Below are positions 1 to 6,657 of a stretch of DNA of 6,842 bases, piece after piece. Below the pieces are notes generated by a model. That model saw only the letters and a program-made list of their open reading frames with translations, searched no databases and was not told the origin of the DNA. Position numbers and translations under genes: made by a program. The DNA comes from an uncultured Oscillospiraceae bacterium (lineage in GTDB: Bacteria > Bacillota > Clostridia > Oscillospirales > Acutalibacteraceae), in the NCBI GenBank assembly GCA_910588935.1, contig CAJUSM010000087.1, positions 1 through 6,842 on the forward strand. Direction: 5' to 3'. The first letter of the stretch is position 1. The number at the start of each line of letters is the position of its first letter.

Positions 1-2
1 GG

Positions 3-731
3 GCCATAGGTATCCGAGAGGGCACAGTTCGAGATATTGCAATACTGTCTCGAGTAAATCGTCCCGTATGCTTTGTGGTGCAGGACATCATAAAAGGCAG
101 TGACGGGGAACCGCTAGCCATCCTTTCCCGCCGGGCAGCGCAAGAGATGTGTATGGCTGGTTGGATCAATAACCTGATACCTGGGGATGTGATCTCTGCC
201 CGAGTGACACACATTGAATCTTTTGGCGTGTTTGTCGACATTGGCTGTGGCATCTCCTCTTTGCTGCCTATTGATTCAATCTCTGTTTCCCGCATTGATC
301 ATCCCAGAGAACGATTTTCTATCGGTATGGATATACGAGCCGTGGTAAAGGCCACAGAAAATGGTCGAATCACTTTAACTCACAAAGAGCTTCTCGGCAG
401 TTGGGAACAAAACGCAAGCCGGTTTCACGCAGGCGAAACCGTAGGAGGGATTATCCGCAGTATTGAGAGCTATGGTGTTTTTGTAGAGTTAGCCCCCAAT
501 CTGGCTGGGCTGGCAGAGCTTAAAGAAAATGTCTTTCCAGGCCAACAAGCCAGTGTGTTTATCAAAAGTGTACTGCCTCCCCGTATGAAGATAAAACTGA
601 TTATTATTGAAACCTTTGACAGTGAACACCGTAGACCAGCCCCTCCAGAATACTTTTTTAAAGGAGAGCACATGGACGAATTTGTGTATTCTCCTGTGAG
701 CAGCGAGAAAATAGTTTGCACCAAATTTTAA
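3..731 (+). CDS. S1-domain RNA-binding protein (5'-truncated by the window edge)
   Basis: This is the C-terminal part of a protein with S1 (OB-fold) RNA-binding repeats, related to bacterial ribosomal protein S1. The frame is open from base 3. The residues before the GTG at 75 (reading AIGIREGTVRDIAILS and onward) look like the end of a degenerate N-terminal S1-like domain, so the gene starts before the window and GTG 75 is not the true start. Two S1 repeats are visible. The first covers roughly nt 177-389, with GDVISARVTHIESFGVFVDIG. The second, shorter one covers roughly nt 429-614, with ETVGGIIRSIESYGVFVELA. Both contain the typical pattern of a strand, then SFGVFV or SYGVFV, then an acidic or glycine turn. 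The C-terminal tail of about 40 residues has no recognisable domain. The role is inferred as cytoplasmic RNA or ribosome binding; the exact partner is unknown. A terminator follows directly after the TAA stop. Confidence 0.88.
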   Translation, partial: AIGIREGTVRDIAILSRVNRPVCFVVQDIIKGSDGEPLAILSRRAAQEMCMAGWINNLIPGDVISARVTHIESFGVFVDIGCGISSLLPIDSISVSRIDHPRERFSIGMDIRAVVKATENGRITLTHKELLGSWEQNASRFHAGETVGGIIRSIESYGVFVELAPNLAGLAELKENVFPGQQASVFIKSVLPPRMKIKLIIIETFDSEHRRPAPPEYFFKGEHMDEFVYSPVSSEKIVCTKF

Positions 732-753
732 GGGAGTCATTTGGCTCCCTTTT
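730..753 (+). terminator. Rho-independent terminator of the S1-domain gene
   Basis: The stem AAGGGAGTC (730-738) pairs with GGCTCCCTT (743-751) over 9 bp, with one G-T wobble and a four-base loop ATTT. It ends in a short T run (750-753). The stem begins inside the TAA stop codon, so termination is immediate. The T run is short, but position and stem quality make the call good. On the opposite strand the hairpin lacks a T tail, so it is probably not an efficient terminator for the leftward operon. Confidence 0.8.
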
Positions 754-832
754 ACTATTTCTTCTGTCAACCTTCAAAGGTATAGTATTAGTAAAATCAA
801 CAACTATCTACATAGATAAAATCACGAACGTA

Positions 833-856
833 GTTCTCTTTTTAGAAAAAGAGAAC
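833..856. repeat. Perfect 11-bp inverted repeat with 2-nt centre
   Basis: GTTCTCTTTTT (833-843) is followed by AG and then AAAAAGAGAAC (846-856), a perfect inverted repeat. It lies between the convergent S1 gene and the oxidoreductase gene. It could end transcription of the leftward operon, but no T run follows the stem on either strand, so a canonical terminator cannot be claimed. An operator-like protein site or an RNA-stabilising 3' hairpin are alternatives. Confidence 0.55.
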
Positions 857-869
857 GGCCGTATATAAG

Positions 870-907
870 CAGATACTCTATCAGATAAATCATATGAACA
901 GTATCTG
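870..907. repeat. 8-bp inverted repeat just after the oxidoreductase stop
   Basis: CAGATACT (870-877) and AGTATCTG (900-907) are perfect reverse complements separated by 22 nt. They begin 8 nt past the end of the leftward oxidoreductase gene, so they would form a hairpin in its 3' UTR. The long loop and lack of a T run make a simple intrinsic terminator unlikely. Together with the repeat at 833-856 this may form the 3' end structure of the operon mRNA. Confidence 0.4.
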
Positions 908-915
908 TTTCCTTC

Positions 916-1887
916 TCAGCTTTGAATCTGGCGCAAAATTTCTTCTGCATGCTTGGCAAAGTCCAAATTGTCCTCCAAGGGGATCCAAGGACTTTCAACT
1001 TTACCTTCTCGATAAAGTTGAATAAAGTGGGCGATCTCATGAACAAAACCCTCTTCCACAGGATCAATAAAGCTTTCCACCAGTTTTCCTTGAGAATCGT
1101 ATCGTTCAGCCCGACGGGAACCTAGAAAGTAATACTGCAGGATATATCCTTTTTCGCCGCTGATCACGGCCGTGTCATCCATATTTGCTACAATAGAAGT
1201 TAAGCAGTCTCCTATTAGCTCTGGATACTCTAAAGTCATAGCAACTGTAGCATCTACTCCTGTTGGGCCGGAGCAAACAGAAGCAGTTACCCGTTCCGGC
1301 AGCCCGCCCATAATTCCCGTAACATATTGGTAAGGATATACTCCAGCGTCCAGCAAAGCTCCACCTGCTGTAGCTGGATTCCAAAGTCGGTGATCTCGGG
1401 TGTCCTCATTATAGGGCATAGAGAAACAAAAAGCAGCACGGATAAGGCGAAGCTTTCCTAACCTGCCATCTGCAATCCATTCCTTAACTTTTTGATAGGC
1501 CGGCATAGTCCGGGTCCAGAAAGCCTCCATAACAAGTACAGATTTTTCTCTGGCAAGGCTTATTACTTCCTTAGCCTCATGAGCGTTTACAAAAAACGGT
1601 TTTTCGCAAATTACTGCCTTGCCTGCCAGAATGCATGACTTGGCAATTTCTGCGTGAGTATTGTGAACAGTAGCAATGTAAACCGCATCCACTTCACAAT
1701 CTTCCCAAACATCCTGGTAATTGCCATACGCTTTTTCTGCTCCATATTTACCCGCAAATGTCTGGGCACGACCCGATTCTCTGGCTCCGCAAGCGTAAAG
1801 CATTGCGTCTGGAGACTCCGCCAAGGCTTTGGCAAACCTTGCGGCAATATTTCCGCATCCAATGATACCAAATTTTATCTGTTTCAT
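916..1887 (-). CDS. Gfo/Idh/MocA-family NAD(P)-dependent oxidoreductase
   Basis: A 323-residue cytoplasmic oxidoreductase of normal length for the family. The N-terminal Rossmann fold starts at residue 4 with IKFGIIGCGNIAARF, giving the dinucleotide-binding GxGxxA pattern (G10, G12, A15). The family signature EKP is at residues 95-97. MEAFWTRTMPAY (120-131) and GGALLDAGVYP (175-185) match the dimeric dihydrodiol dehydrogenase-like subgroup. In that subgroup the Asp and Tyr of the D-x-G-x-Y motif (here D180 and Y184) are thought to take part in catalysis. The C-terminal half is the alpha/beta substrate and dimerisation domain. The likely reaction is NAD(P)-dependent oxidation or reduction of a sugar, cyclitol or diol; the substrate cannot be read from the sequence. 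The ATG at 1887 has an AAAGGA site (1896-1901) 8 nt away. It lies 31 nt downstream of the GTPase-nuclease gene, with no promoter or terminator seen between them, so the two are probably co-transcribed. Confidence 0.9.
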   Translation of the reverse strand: MKQIKFGIIGCGNIAARFAKALAESPDAMLYACGARESGRAQTFAGKYGAEKAYGNYQDVWEDCEVDAVYIATVHNTHAEIAKSCILAGKAVICEKPFFVNAHEAKEVISLAREKSVLVMEAFWTRTMPAYQKVKEWIADGRLGKLRLIRAAFCFSMPYNEDTRDHRLWNPATAGGALLDAGVYPYQYVTGIMGGLPERVTASVCSGPTGVDATVAMTLEYPELIGDCLTSIVANMDDTAVISGEKGYILQYYFLGSRRAERYDSQGKLVESFIDPVEEGFVHEIAHFIQLYREGKVESPWIPLEDNLDFAKHAEEILRQIQS

Positions 1888-1918
1888 TTATCTGTTCCTT
1901 TCTGATTTGACCTCAATT

Positions 1919-4573
1919 CTAAGAGTCAAGTTTTCCCTTTGCTCTTCGGTGTTGTTCTTTTCGTTTCTGATTTAGGGAATCTCGGATTGTCCCGCCCTGT
2001 AAAGCACGACGCTTTTCAGCTAAGATCTCCGCAATTTCTCCTTGGGTCCTCTCCACCTCCACCCACAGGTCTTGCGCAGAAAGGCGCAGAGCGCCATGGC
2101 CTAGAATAATCAACTGTTCTGCAAAATCTGCGCTAGCCACCACAACCCGCCGGTTTTCTCTGGTCAACTTATAGCTGGCCTTTTCAATGTAAGCATCCGC
2201 GGTCTCCGCCTCTTTTGTATAGACAACATGGATATTATGATAGCGGAACACTGATCCTGTACCCTTTGGTACTTTATAGGCATCAAATACCAAGATAACA
2301 CGGTTTTGGCGATATCCCTGGTAATTGCTCAGGATGTCCATTAACGCTGCGCGGGCAGCCTCCAAGTCCTGCCGTGAAATGGCCTTAAGGTCTTCCCAGG
2401 CAAAAATAATGTTATATCCATCCACCAACAAGTATTCTGGTCCAGAAGGAGGCAAGCGAGCAGGCCGTGTATCCTGTACAGGATTAGCAATTCTAGTCTT
2501 TGGCCGAAAGGCTTGAGGCTTTACAGCTCCATAAGTTTTTTCAAAAATAGCCATGAGCTCCGCGTCCTGCTCCAAACCAGTTCTTGGCGGTAAGGTTGCC
2601 GAACGTTGGGGCTTTGGGGGCGCTGGCTCATCTTGAGCCTTCTCCTTTGGCATTTGGAAGGCTGGAAGATGCATGTAGGCCTCCACTTCATACCACGGCA
2701 CCAGATGACCCGCTCCATGGGAGCAGAACACCGATCCAGTAGGGTCCTCCGTGTCTTCCATGGGATCATAGCCAATGGTTTCTACTACAGCTTTTTGGTC
2801 ACGGCAGGGTCTATAGCCACCAAAGTTACAAGTAATCCGGCCATGTCCCTTGGTATATGCAGCTACTTCTTCTACATAGCTGCCAAAAGCCTCTACCGGC
2901 ACACTTGCAGTGAGAAGTGTTTCCTCCCCAACGGTTTCTGGAATCCCTGCTTCCCCACCCATCTGCTGTATGTCAGCCAACGCCCGGCCTAAGCTTGGAG
3001 CGGGCAGTTCCATGCGCAAAGTATACCACGGCTCCAAAACTAAACTTTTTGCTCGCATTAGTCCCTGGCGTACTGCACGATAGGTGGCCTGCCGGAAATC
3101 GCCGCCTTCTGTATGTTTCTCATGGGCCCGCCCTGATAGCAAGGATATACGCATATCCGTTATTGCTGAACCTGTTAGTACACCACGGTGAGTCTTCTCC
3201 TCTAGGTGAGTAAGAATCAGCCTCTGCCAACTGCGTTCCAAGTCGTCCTCAGAGCAAAGGGAGTCAAACACCAGGCCGCTGCCTAACGGCAGCGGCGACA
3301 GCAACAGGTGAACCTCCGCGTAATGACGTAAGGGCTCGAAATGTCCTACTCCTTCTACTGGGGCAACGATCGTTTCTTTATAGACCACATGACCTGGTCC
3401 AAAGTTTATTTCTAATCCAAAACGCTCTATAATCATCTTTTTCATTATTTCAGCCTGAATTTTCCCCATCAGCCTGAGATGAATCTCTCCCAAAGCCTCA
3501 TTCCATTCAAGATGCAGCTGAGGATCTTCTTCTGCCAGCTGGCGAAGCTTAGGCAATACGGCATGTGGATGAACTCCTTCTGGCAAAATAAGCTGATAAA
3601 CCAAAGCCGGTTCTAATACTGGAGGCGGTCCAGAGCTCCCTGTCCCCAAAGCTTGGCCAGGAAAGGTACCGCTTAAACCAGTGACAGCACACACTGTTCC
3701 AGCCTCGGCCGAACTTACAGCTTTATACCGTTCTCCAGAATAAATACGAATTTGATCCACTTTTTCTTGGCCACTAGGCAGTAAAAGGCACTCTTTTACC
3801 CTTAGACTGCCGCCAGTAATTTTCATGTTGGTCAGCCTAGCGCCTTGGCTGTCCCTCGTAATTTTAAACACTCGGGCTGAAAACTCCTTGTCCCATACTG
3901 GCTGGGGACCAAAACGGGCTATGCCGTCTAAAAGGGCATCCACTCCTTCCGCTCGTAATGCACAACCAAAAAAGCTGGGAAACACCTTCCTCTCGCTTAT
4001 CAACTTACAAAGGGTGGCATCGGAAAGACGGCCAAACTCTAGATATTCATCCAGGGCCTGATTGTCCCCTAGGGCAGCTGCCTCCCAGAACGCTTCCTGC
4101 CCATAAATGGAAAAATCCAGCAGAGCATCCGAAAGGGTAGTTTTCAGTTTAGCCAATAAAGCCATTCGATCCACTGGCTGGTCCATCTTATTTAAAAAAA
4201 GAAAAACCGGAATTTTATGCTGTTCCAGTAATCTCCATAGTGTCAGCGTATGTCCTTGTGGACCATCTGGACCAGAAATTACTAAAATAGCACAATCCAG
4301 TACTTGCAGCGTGCGCTCAGTCTCTGTAGAAAAATCCACATGACCTGGAGTGTCCACCAAAGTAAGCTCTATCTCCTTCCAAGGCAGGACAGCTTGCTTT
4401 AGAAAAATAGTGATTCCCCGTTCTCGTTCCAGCTGGTTTGTATCCAAAAAAGTATTTGCATGGTCTACCCTGCCCAGGCTGCGCAGCACACCGCCGCGAT
4501 ATAGCATCGCTTCGGATAAAGTGGTCTTTCCTGCATCTACATGGGCCAGAATGCCTGCGGTTAACTTGCGCAT
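1919..4573 (-). CDS. EF-G/Tet(M)-like translational GTPase fused to a C-terminal Rae1/YacP-like NYN endoribonuclease domain
   Basis: An 884-residue protein, far longer than Tet(M)-type proteins (about 640). The GTPase domain has G1 AHVDAGKTT (10-18), switch I LERERGITI (48-56, Thr55), G3 DTPGHVDF (74-81), G4 NKMD (128-131), and a G5-like GCA (203-205). EF-G-like domains II (about 230-315), III (325-395), IV (396-505) and V (512-590) follow. Domain IV includes SPLPLGSG (426-433) as in Tet(M), but the Tet(M) tip loop with YSP is replaced by AHEKHTEGGDFR (483-494). After domain V come an extension with SVFCSHGAGH (614-623), a proline-rich linker (about 643-711), and a YacP/Rae1-like NYN domain (713-850). 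That domain has VDGYN (D718), VFDA (D764), ETAD (D793) and ASADFAEQ (D816), so the acidic metal-site residues appear intact. The tail (854-884) is very basic. The start ATG has AAAGGGG 6 nt upstream. Function is inferred: ribosome A-site binding, GTP hydrolysis and mRNA cleavage. Tetracycline resistance is doubtful. Confidence 0.93.
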   Translation of the reverse strand: MRKLTAGILAHVDAGKTTLSEAMLYRGGVLRSLGRVDHANTFLDTNQLERERGITIFLKQAVLPWKEIELTLVDTPGHVDFSTETERTLQVLDCAILVISGPDGPQGHTLTLWRLLEQHKIPVFLFLNKMDQPVDRMALLAKLKTTLSDALLDFSIYGQEAFWEAAALGDNQALDEYLEFGRLSDATLCKLISERKVFPSFFGCALRAEGVDALLDGIARFGPQPVWDKEFSARVFKITRDSQGARLTNMKITGGSLRVKECLLLPSGQEKVDQIRIYSGERYKAVSSAEAGTVCAVTGLSGTFPGQALGTGSSGPPPVLEPALVYQLILPEGVHPHAVLPKLRQLAEEDPQLHLEWNEALGEIHLRLMGKIQAEIMKKMIIERFGLEINFGPGHVVYKETIVAPVEGVGHFEPLRHYAEVHLLLSPLPLGSGLVFDSLCSEDDLERSWQRLILTHLEEKTHRGVLTGSAITDMRISLLSGRAHEKHTEGGDFRQATYRAVRQGLMRAKSLVLEPWYTLRMELPAPSLGRALADIQQMGGEAGIPETVGEETLLTASVPVEAFGSYVEEVAAYTKGHGRITCNFGGYRPCRDQKAVVETIGYDPMEDTEDPTGSVFCSHGAGHLVPWYEVEAYMHLPAFQMPKEKAQDEPAPPKPQRSATLPPRTGLEQDAELMAIFEKTYGAVKPQAFRPKTRIANPVQDTRPARLPPSGPEYLLVDGYNIIFAWEDLKAISRQDLEAARAALMDILSNYQGYRQNRVILVFDAYKVPKGTGSVFRYHNIHVVYTKEAETADAYIEKASYKLTRENRRVVVASADFAEQLIILGHGALRLSAQDLWVEVERTQGEIAEILAEKRRALQGGTIRDSLNQKRKEQHRRAKGKLDS

Positions 4574-4635
4574 AGAACGCCCCTTTCTTTGGCAAATAAA
4601 GCGATTCCTCTCCGTGTTGTGAAGAAGTCAAATAT

Positions 4636-4644
4636 AGTGTAACA
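4636..4644 (-). promoter_or_regulatory. Candidate extended -10 promoter for the leftward GTPase-nuclease/oxidoreductase operon
   Basis: On the minus strand TGTTACACT reads as an extended -10 element (TGn followed by TACACT, matching TATAAT in four of six positions). It lies about 62 nt upstream of the ATG at 4573. No convincing -35 hexamer is present 16-18 nt upstream, which is acceptable for extended -10 promoters but lowers certainty. Confidence 0.35.
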
Positions 4645-4732
4645 CATTTCTCTACATATTGGGAAGGTTTTTGAATAAAAAATTTGAAGCATCGATCTCT
4701 ATGGGCAAAAATTGCTCCCACAATCGACTGCC

Positions 4733-4831
4733 TTATTCTAGCGTATTTTCTGTATCGTCATCATGATTCAATTCATTCTCGTATTGCGCGTATTTTTCTA
4801 AATCCAATAATGTATTGCCTTTTTTGAAATT
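4733..4831 (-). pseudogene. Possible gene-end remnant or very short ORF upstream of the GTPase-nuclease gene
   Basis: A 32-codon open frame on the minus strand runs between two TAA stops and has no ATG. Its translation ends in LDLEKYAQYENELNHDDD followed by TENTLE. This is acidic and amphipathic with a protein-like composition, unlike what random AT-rich intergenic DNA usually gives. A TTG codon (4805-4807) preceded by an AAGG 10 nt away could start a 24-residue peptide. Otherwise it may be the decayed C terminus of a lost gene. The symporter promoter overlaps its upstream part. No family was recognised and chance is not excluded. Confidence 0.22.
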
Positions 4832-4843
4832 TTATGGTAAGAT
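4815..4843 (+). promoter_or_regulatory. Sigma-A type promoter of the symporter gene
   Basis: A -35 box TTGCCT (4815-4820) and a -10 box TAAGAT (4838-4843) are separated by exactly 17 nt. A TG one base before the -10 adds an extended -10 element. Transcription should begin near 4850, giving a 5' UTR of about 43 nt that includes the AGGAGG site (4882-4887). No clear operator repeat overlaps it. Confidence 0.7.
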
Positions 4844-4892
4844 TTATTCAATTACTTTCTCAAAGTAACACAGCATTATTCAGGAGGATATT

Positions 4893-6377
4893 ATGGACAA
4901 GCAGCTAACAATCTGGATTGTAATTGGTATTTACGCTGTTTTTATGCTCACTGTAGGCATTCTATACTCCCGCAAGGGTAGCGACATGGCAGCCTTTACC
5001 GTAGGCGGGCGCAGCGCGGGTGCTTGGATTTCTGCTCTTTCTTACGGAACCGCTTACTTTTCAGCAGTCATGTTTATTGGCTACTCTGGTGGTTCTGGCT
5101 GGAGCTATGGCTTGTGGAGTGTGTTGGTGGGCATTGGTAACGCCGTATTCGGCTCGTTACTAGCCTGGCTGGTGCTGGCCAATCGGACCAGGGCACTCAC
5201 CCGTTACCATGATATTAAATCTATGCCACAGCTTTTTGAAAAGCGGTTTCAAAGCCCTGCCATGCGCTTATTCTCCTGTATAGTAATTTTTGTTTTTCTC
5301 ATTCCCTACTCTGCTTCAGTTTACAAAGGACTTACAAGCGTGTGCTCTGTAATTTTAGCAATTGACGAACAGGTATGTATGATTATTATTGCCATTGCTT
5401 CTGCCCTGTTACTGGTATTAGGGGGATATATTGCCACACTGAAGGCCGATTTTGTTCAGGGTTTTGTAATGATGATCGGTGTTTCCGCCCTAATCATCCT
5501 TGTGGTTCTCTCCCCTCAAGTCGGAGGTCTGCGCACTGGCTTGGGTCGTATGGCGGATTATATGAAGTCTCACGAAATGGCCCCGCTGTCTGTGAGTTCC
5601 GCAGTTGCTCTGGTTTCAACGCTCTTAATGACCAGCTTTGGTACTTGGGGGCTCCCCCAGATGGTCCACAAATACTATGGAATCAGGGACAAACAGGAAG
5701 TTCGCCGGGGCACGGTTATTTCTACAGTTTTTGCCCTGCTGGTAGCAGGCGGGGGGTACTTTATTGGCTCTTTGTCCCATCTTTTTTTTGGCGAAACTAT
5801 ACCAGAGGGAGGCAAAGATTTTATCGTGCCCTTGATGCTGGATTCAGCTGGTTTGCCAAACTTATTGATTGGGGTAATTCTGGTACTGCTCATTTCTGCC
5901 TCTGTATCCACTCTGTCCAGCATTACCTTAACAGCCTGTTCTACTGTATCTATGGACTTAGTAAAACCTAAGATAGTCAAAAATATGGACGATCGAAATT
6001 TAGCCACCTTAACCAGGCTTCTCTGCTTGGCTTTCGTCATACTTAGCTACCTCATCGCCAACTATCCTACTCCTATTCTAGAAATGATGTCCTATTCCTG
6101 GGGAATTATTTCTGGGGCTTTCCTTGCTCCCTATCTACTCTCTTTGTATTGGAAAGGAATTAACCGTACTGGTGCTTGGGCCGGTATGATAGGAGGATTT
6201 CTCACCGCTTTTCTACCTGCAGCATTCTCTGGCTTTACAACTCCCCATGGTCCCCTGTTTGCTTGCCTTGCTATGGCGATTTCCTTTGCTCTATGCTTTG
6301 GAGTAAGTAAGGTTTCAATGGCATTAGGACTGCCAGGAAGCCAGGAAAATAAGGCTTTTTATGATCAGATAGTTTAA
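4893..6377 (+). CDS. Solute:sodium symporter (SSS) family transporter
   Basis: A 494-residue integral membrane protein of typical length for the SSS family (PutP/PanF type), which imports a solute with Na+. Hydrophobic segments are spread along the whole chain, starting at residues 5-27. About 13 can be counted, the usual SSS number. Family features include the TVGGRSAGAWISALSYGTAYFSA region (36-58), WGLPQMVHKYYGIRDKQEVRRG (252-272 region), and ISASVSTLSSITLTACSTVS (334-353). The last contains the Ser-Thr pair (S339, T340) at the place of the conserved Na+-site residues of PutP-like proteins. The substrate cannot be assigned; proline, pantothenate or another organic acid are family precedents only. 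The ATG has a perfect AGGAGG at 4882-4887, 5 nt upstream. The gene is monocistronic, with its own promoter, and is divergent from the GTPase-nuclease operon. No signal of truncation is seen. Confidence 0.92.
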   Translation: MDKQLTIWIVIGIYAVFMLTVGILYSRKGSDMAAFTVGGRSAGAWISALSYGTAYFSAVMFIGYSGGSGWSYGLWSVLVGIGNAVFGSLLAWLVLANRTRALTRYHDIKSMPQLFEKRFQSPAMRLFSCIVIFVFLIPYSASVYKGLTSVCSVILAIDEQVCMIIIAIASALLLVLGGYIATLKADFVQGFVMMIGVSALIILVVLSPQVGGLRTGLGRMADYMKSHEMAPLSVSSAVALVSTLLMTSFGTWGLPQMVHKYYGIRDKQEVRRGTVISTVFALLVAGGGYFIGSLSHLFFGETIPEGGKDFIVPLMLDSAGLPNLLIGVILVLLISASVSTLSSITLTACSTVSMDLVKPKIVKNMDDRNLATLTRLLCLAFVILSYLIANYPTPILEMMSYSWGIISGAFLAPYLLSLYWKGINRTGAWAGMIGGFLTAFLPAAFSGFTTPHGPLFACLAMAISFALCFGVSKVSMALGLPGSQENKAFYDQIV

Positions 6378-6498
6378 TCGTGCTATAGATGACTCAATTG
6401 GAATAAGGCTCATGTGACCGTTACTAAGCTGTCTTAATTGGTATTAATAGAGGCTTTGCTTTTCGAGGTCTTACTGATCCTTTGGTACAAGAACATGC

Positions 6499-6538
6499 AA
6501 AACGCCACTGAAGCTTCTAAAAGCTTCGGCGGCGTTTT
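6499..6538 (+). terminator. Strong rho-independent terminator, probably of the symporter transcript and possibly bidirectional
   Basis: The left arm 6499-6516 (AAAACGCCACTGAAGCTT) pairs with the right arm 6521-6538 (AAGCTTCGGCGGCGTTTT) over 18 positions, with one A-C mismatch and one G-T wobble, around a CTAA loop. A run of T closes the right arm and a run of A opens the left arm, so it can work on both strands. It lies about 120 nt after the symporter stop, the only good terminator downstream of that gene. Confidence 0.85.
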
Positions 6539-6657
6539 ATACTTAGGCAATCTCAAGCCTATGGGACGACCATACAAAAAAGATGCCTACGGGCTTTTCG
6601 TGCCCAAAGAGGTCAGTATTTATGCAGGTTTGCGGCCTGTTGAGGAATCGTAAAAAC

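Larger units (their letters stand above)
4574..4892. other. Divergent intergenic region between the GTPase-nuclease and symporter genes
   Basis: A 319-nt AT-rich gap between two divergently read genes. It holds a good sigma-A type promoter for the symporter on the right, a weaker extended -10 for the leftward operon on the left, both ribosome-binding sites, and a short coding-looking frame on the minus strand (4733-4831). No riboswitch or T-box architecture was recognised. Confidence 0.7.

Noticed and set aside
75..731. GTG at 75 as the start of the S1-domain gene
   Set aside because: The frame stays open to base 3, and the 24 residues before GTG read as a typical continuation of an S1-family N-terminal region; no ribosome-binding site precedes 75.
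822..893. 23-residue minus-strand ORF (MIYLIEYLLIYG then basic tail) downstream of the oxidoreductase
   Set aside because: It looks like a hydrophobic small peptide, but the nearest AAGGA is about 16 nt from the ATG and the frame runs through both inverted repeats; chance is more likely.
2606..2992. 128-codon plus-strand open frame inside the GTPase-nuclease gene
   Set aside because: It is antisense to a well-conserved coding region, with no ribosome-binding site and no recognisable protein.
1919..4573. Annotation as a tetracycline-resistance gene
   Set aside because: Overall similarity to Tet(M) is clear, but the tip loop is replaced and a nuclease domain is fused, so resistance should not be assumed.
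5375..5971. 198-codon plus-strand open frame within the symporter gene
   Set aside because: It is an out-of-frame shadow of the symporter, rich in Cys, Tyr and Ser as expected for a shifted membrane-protein frame.
6438..6653. 71-codon open frame on the plus strand
   Set aside because: It runs through the strong terminator hairpin at 6499-6538, has no ribosome-binding site, and its translation resembles no known family.
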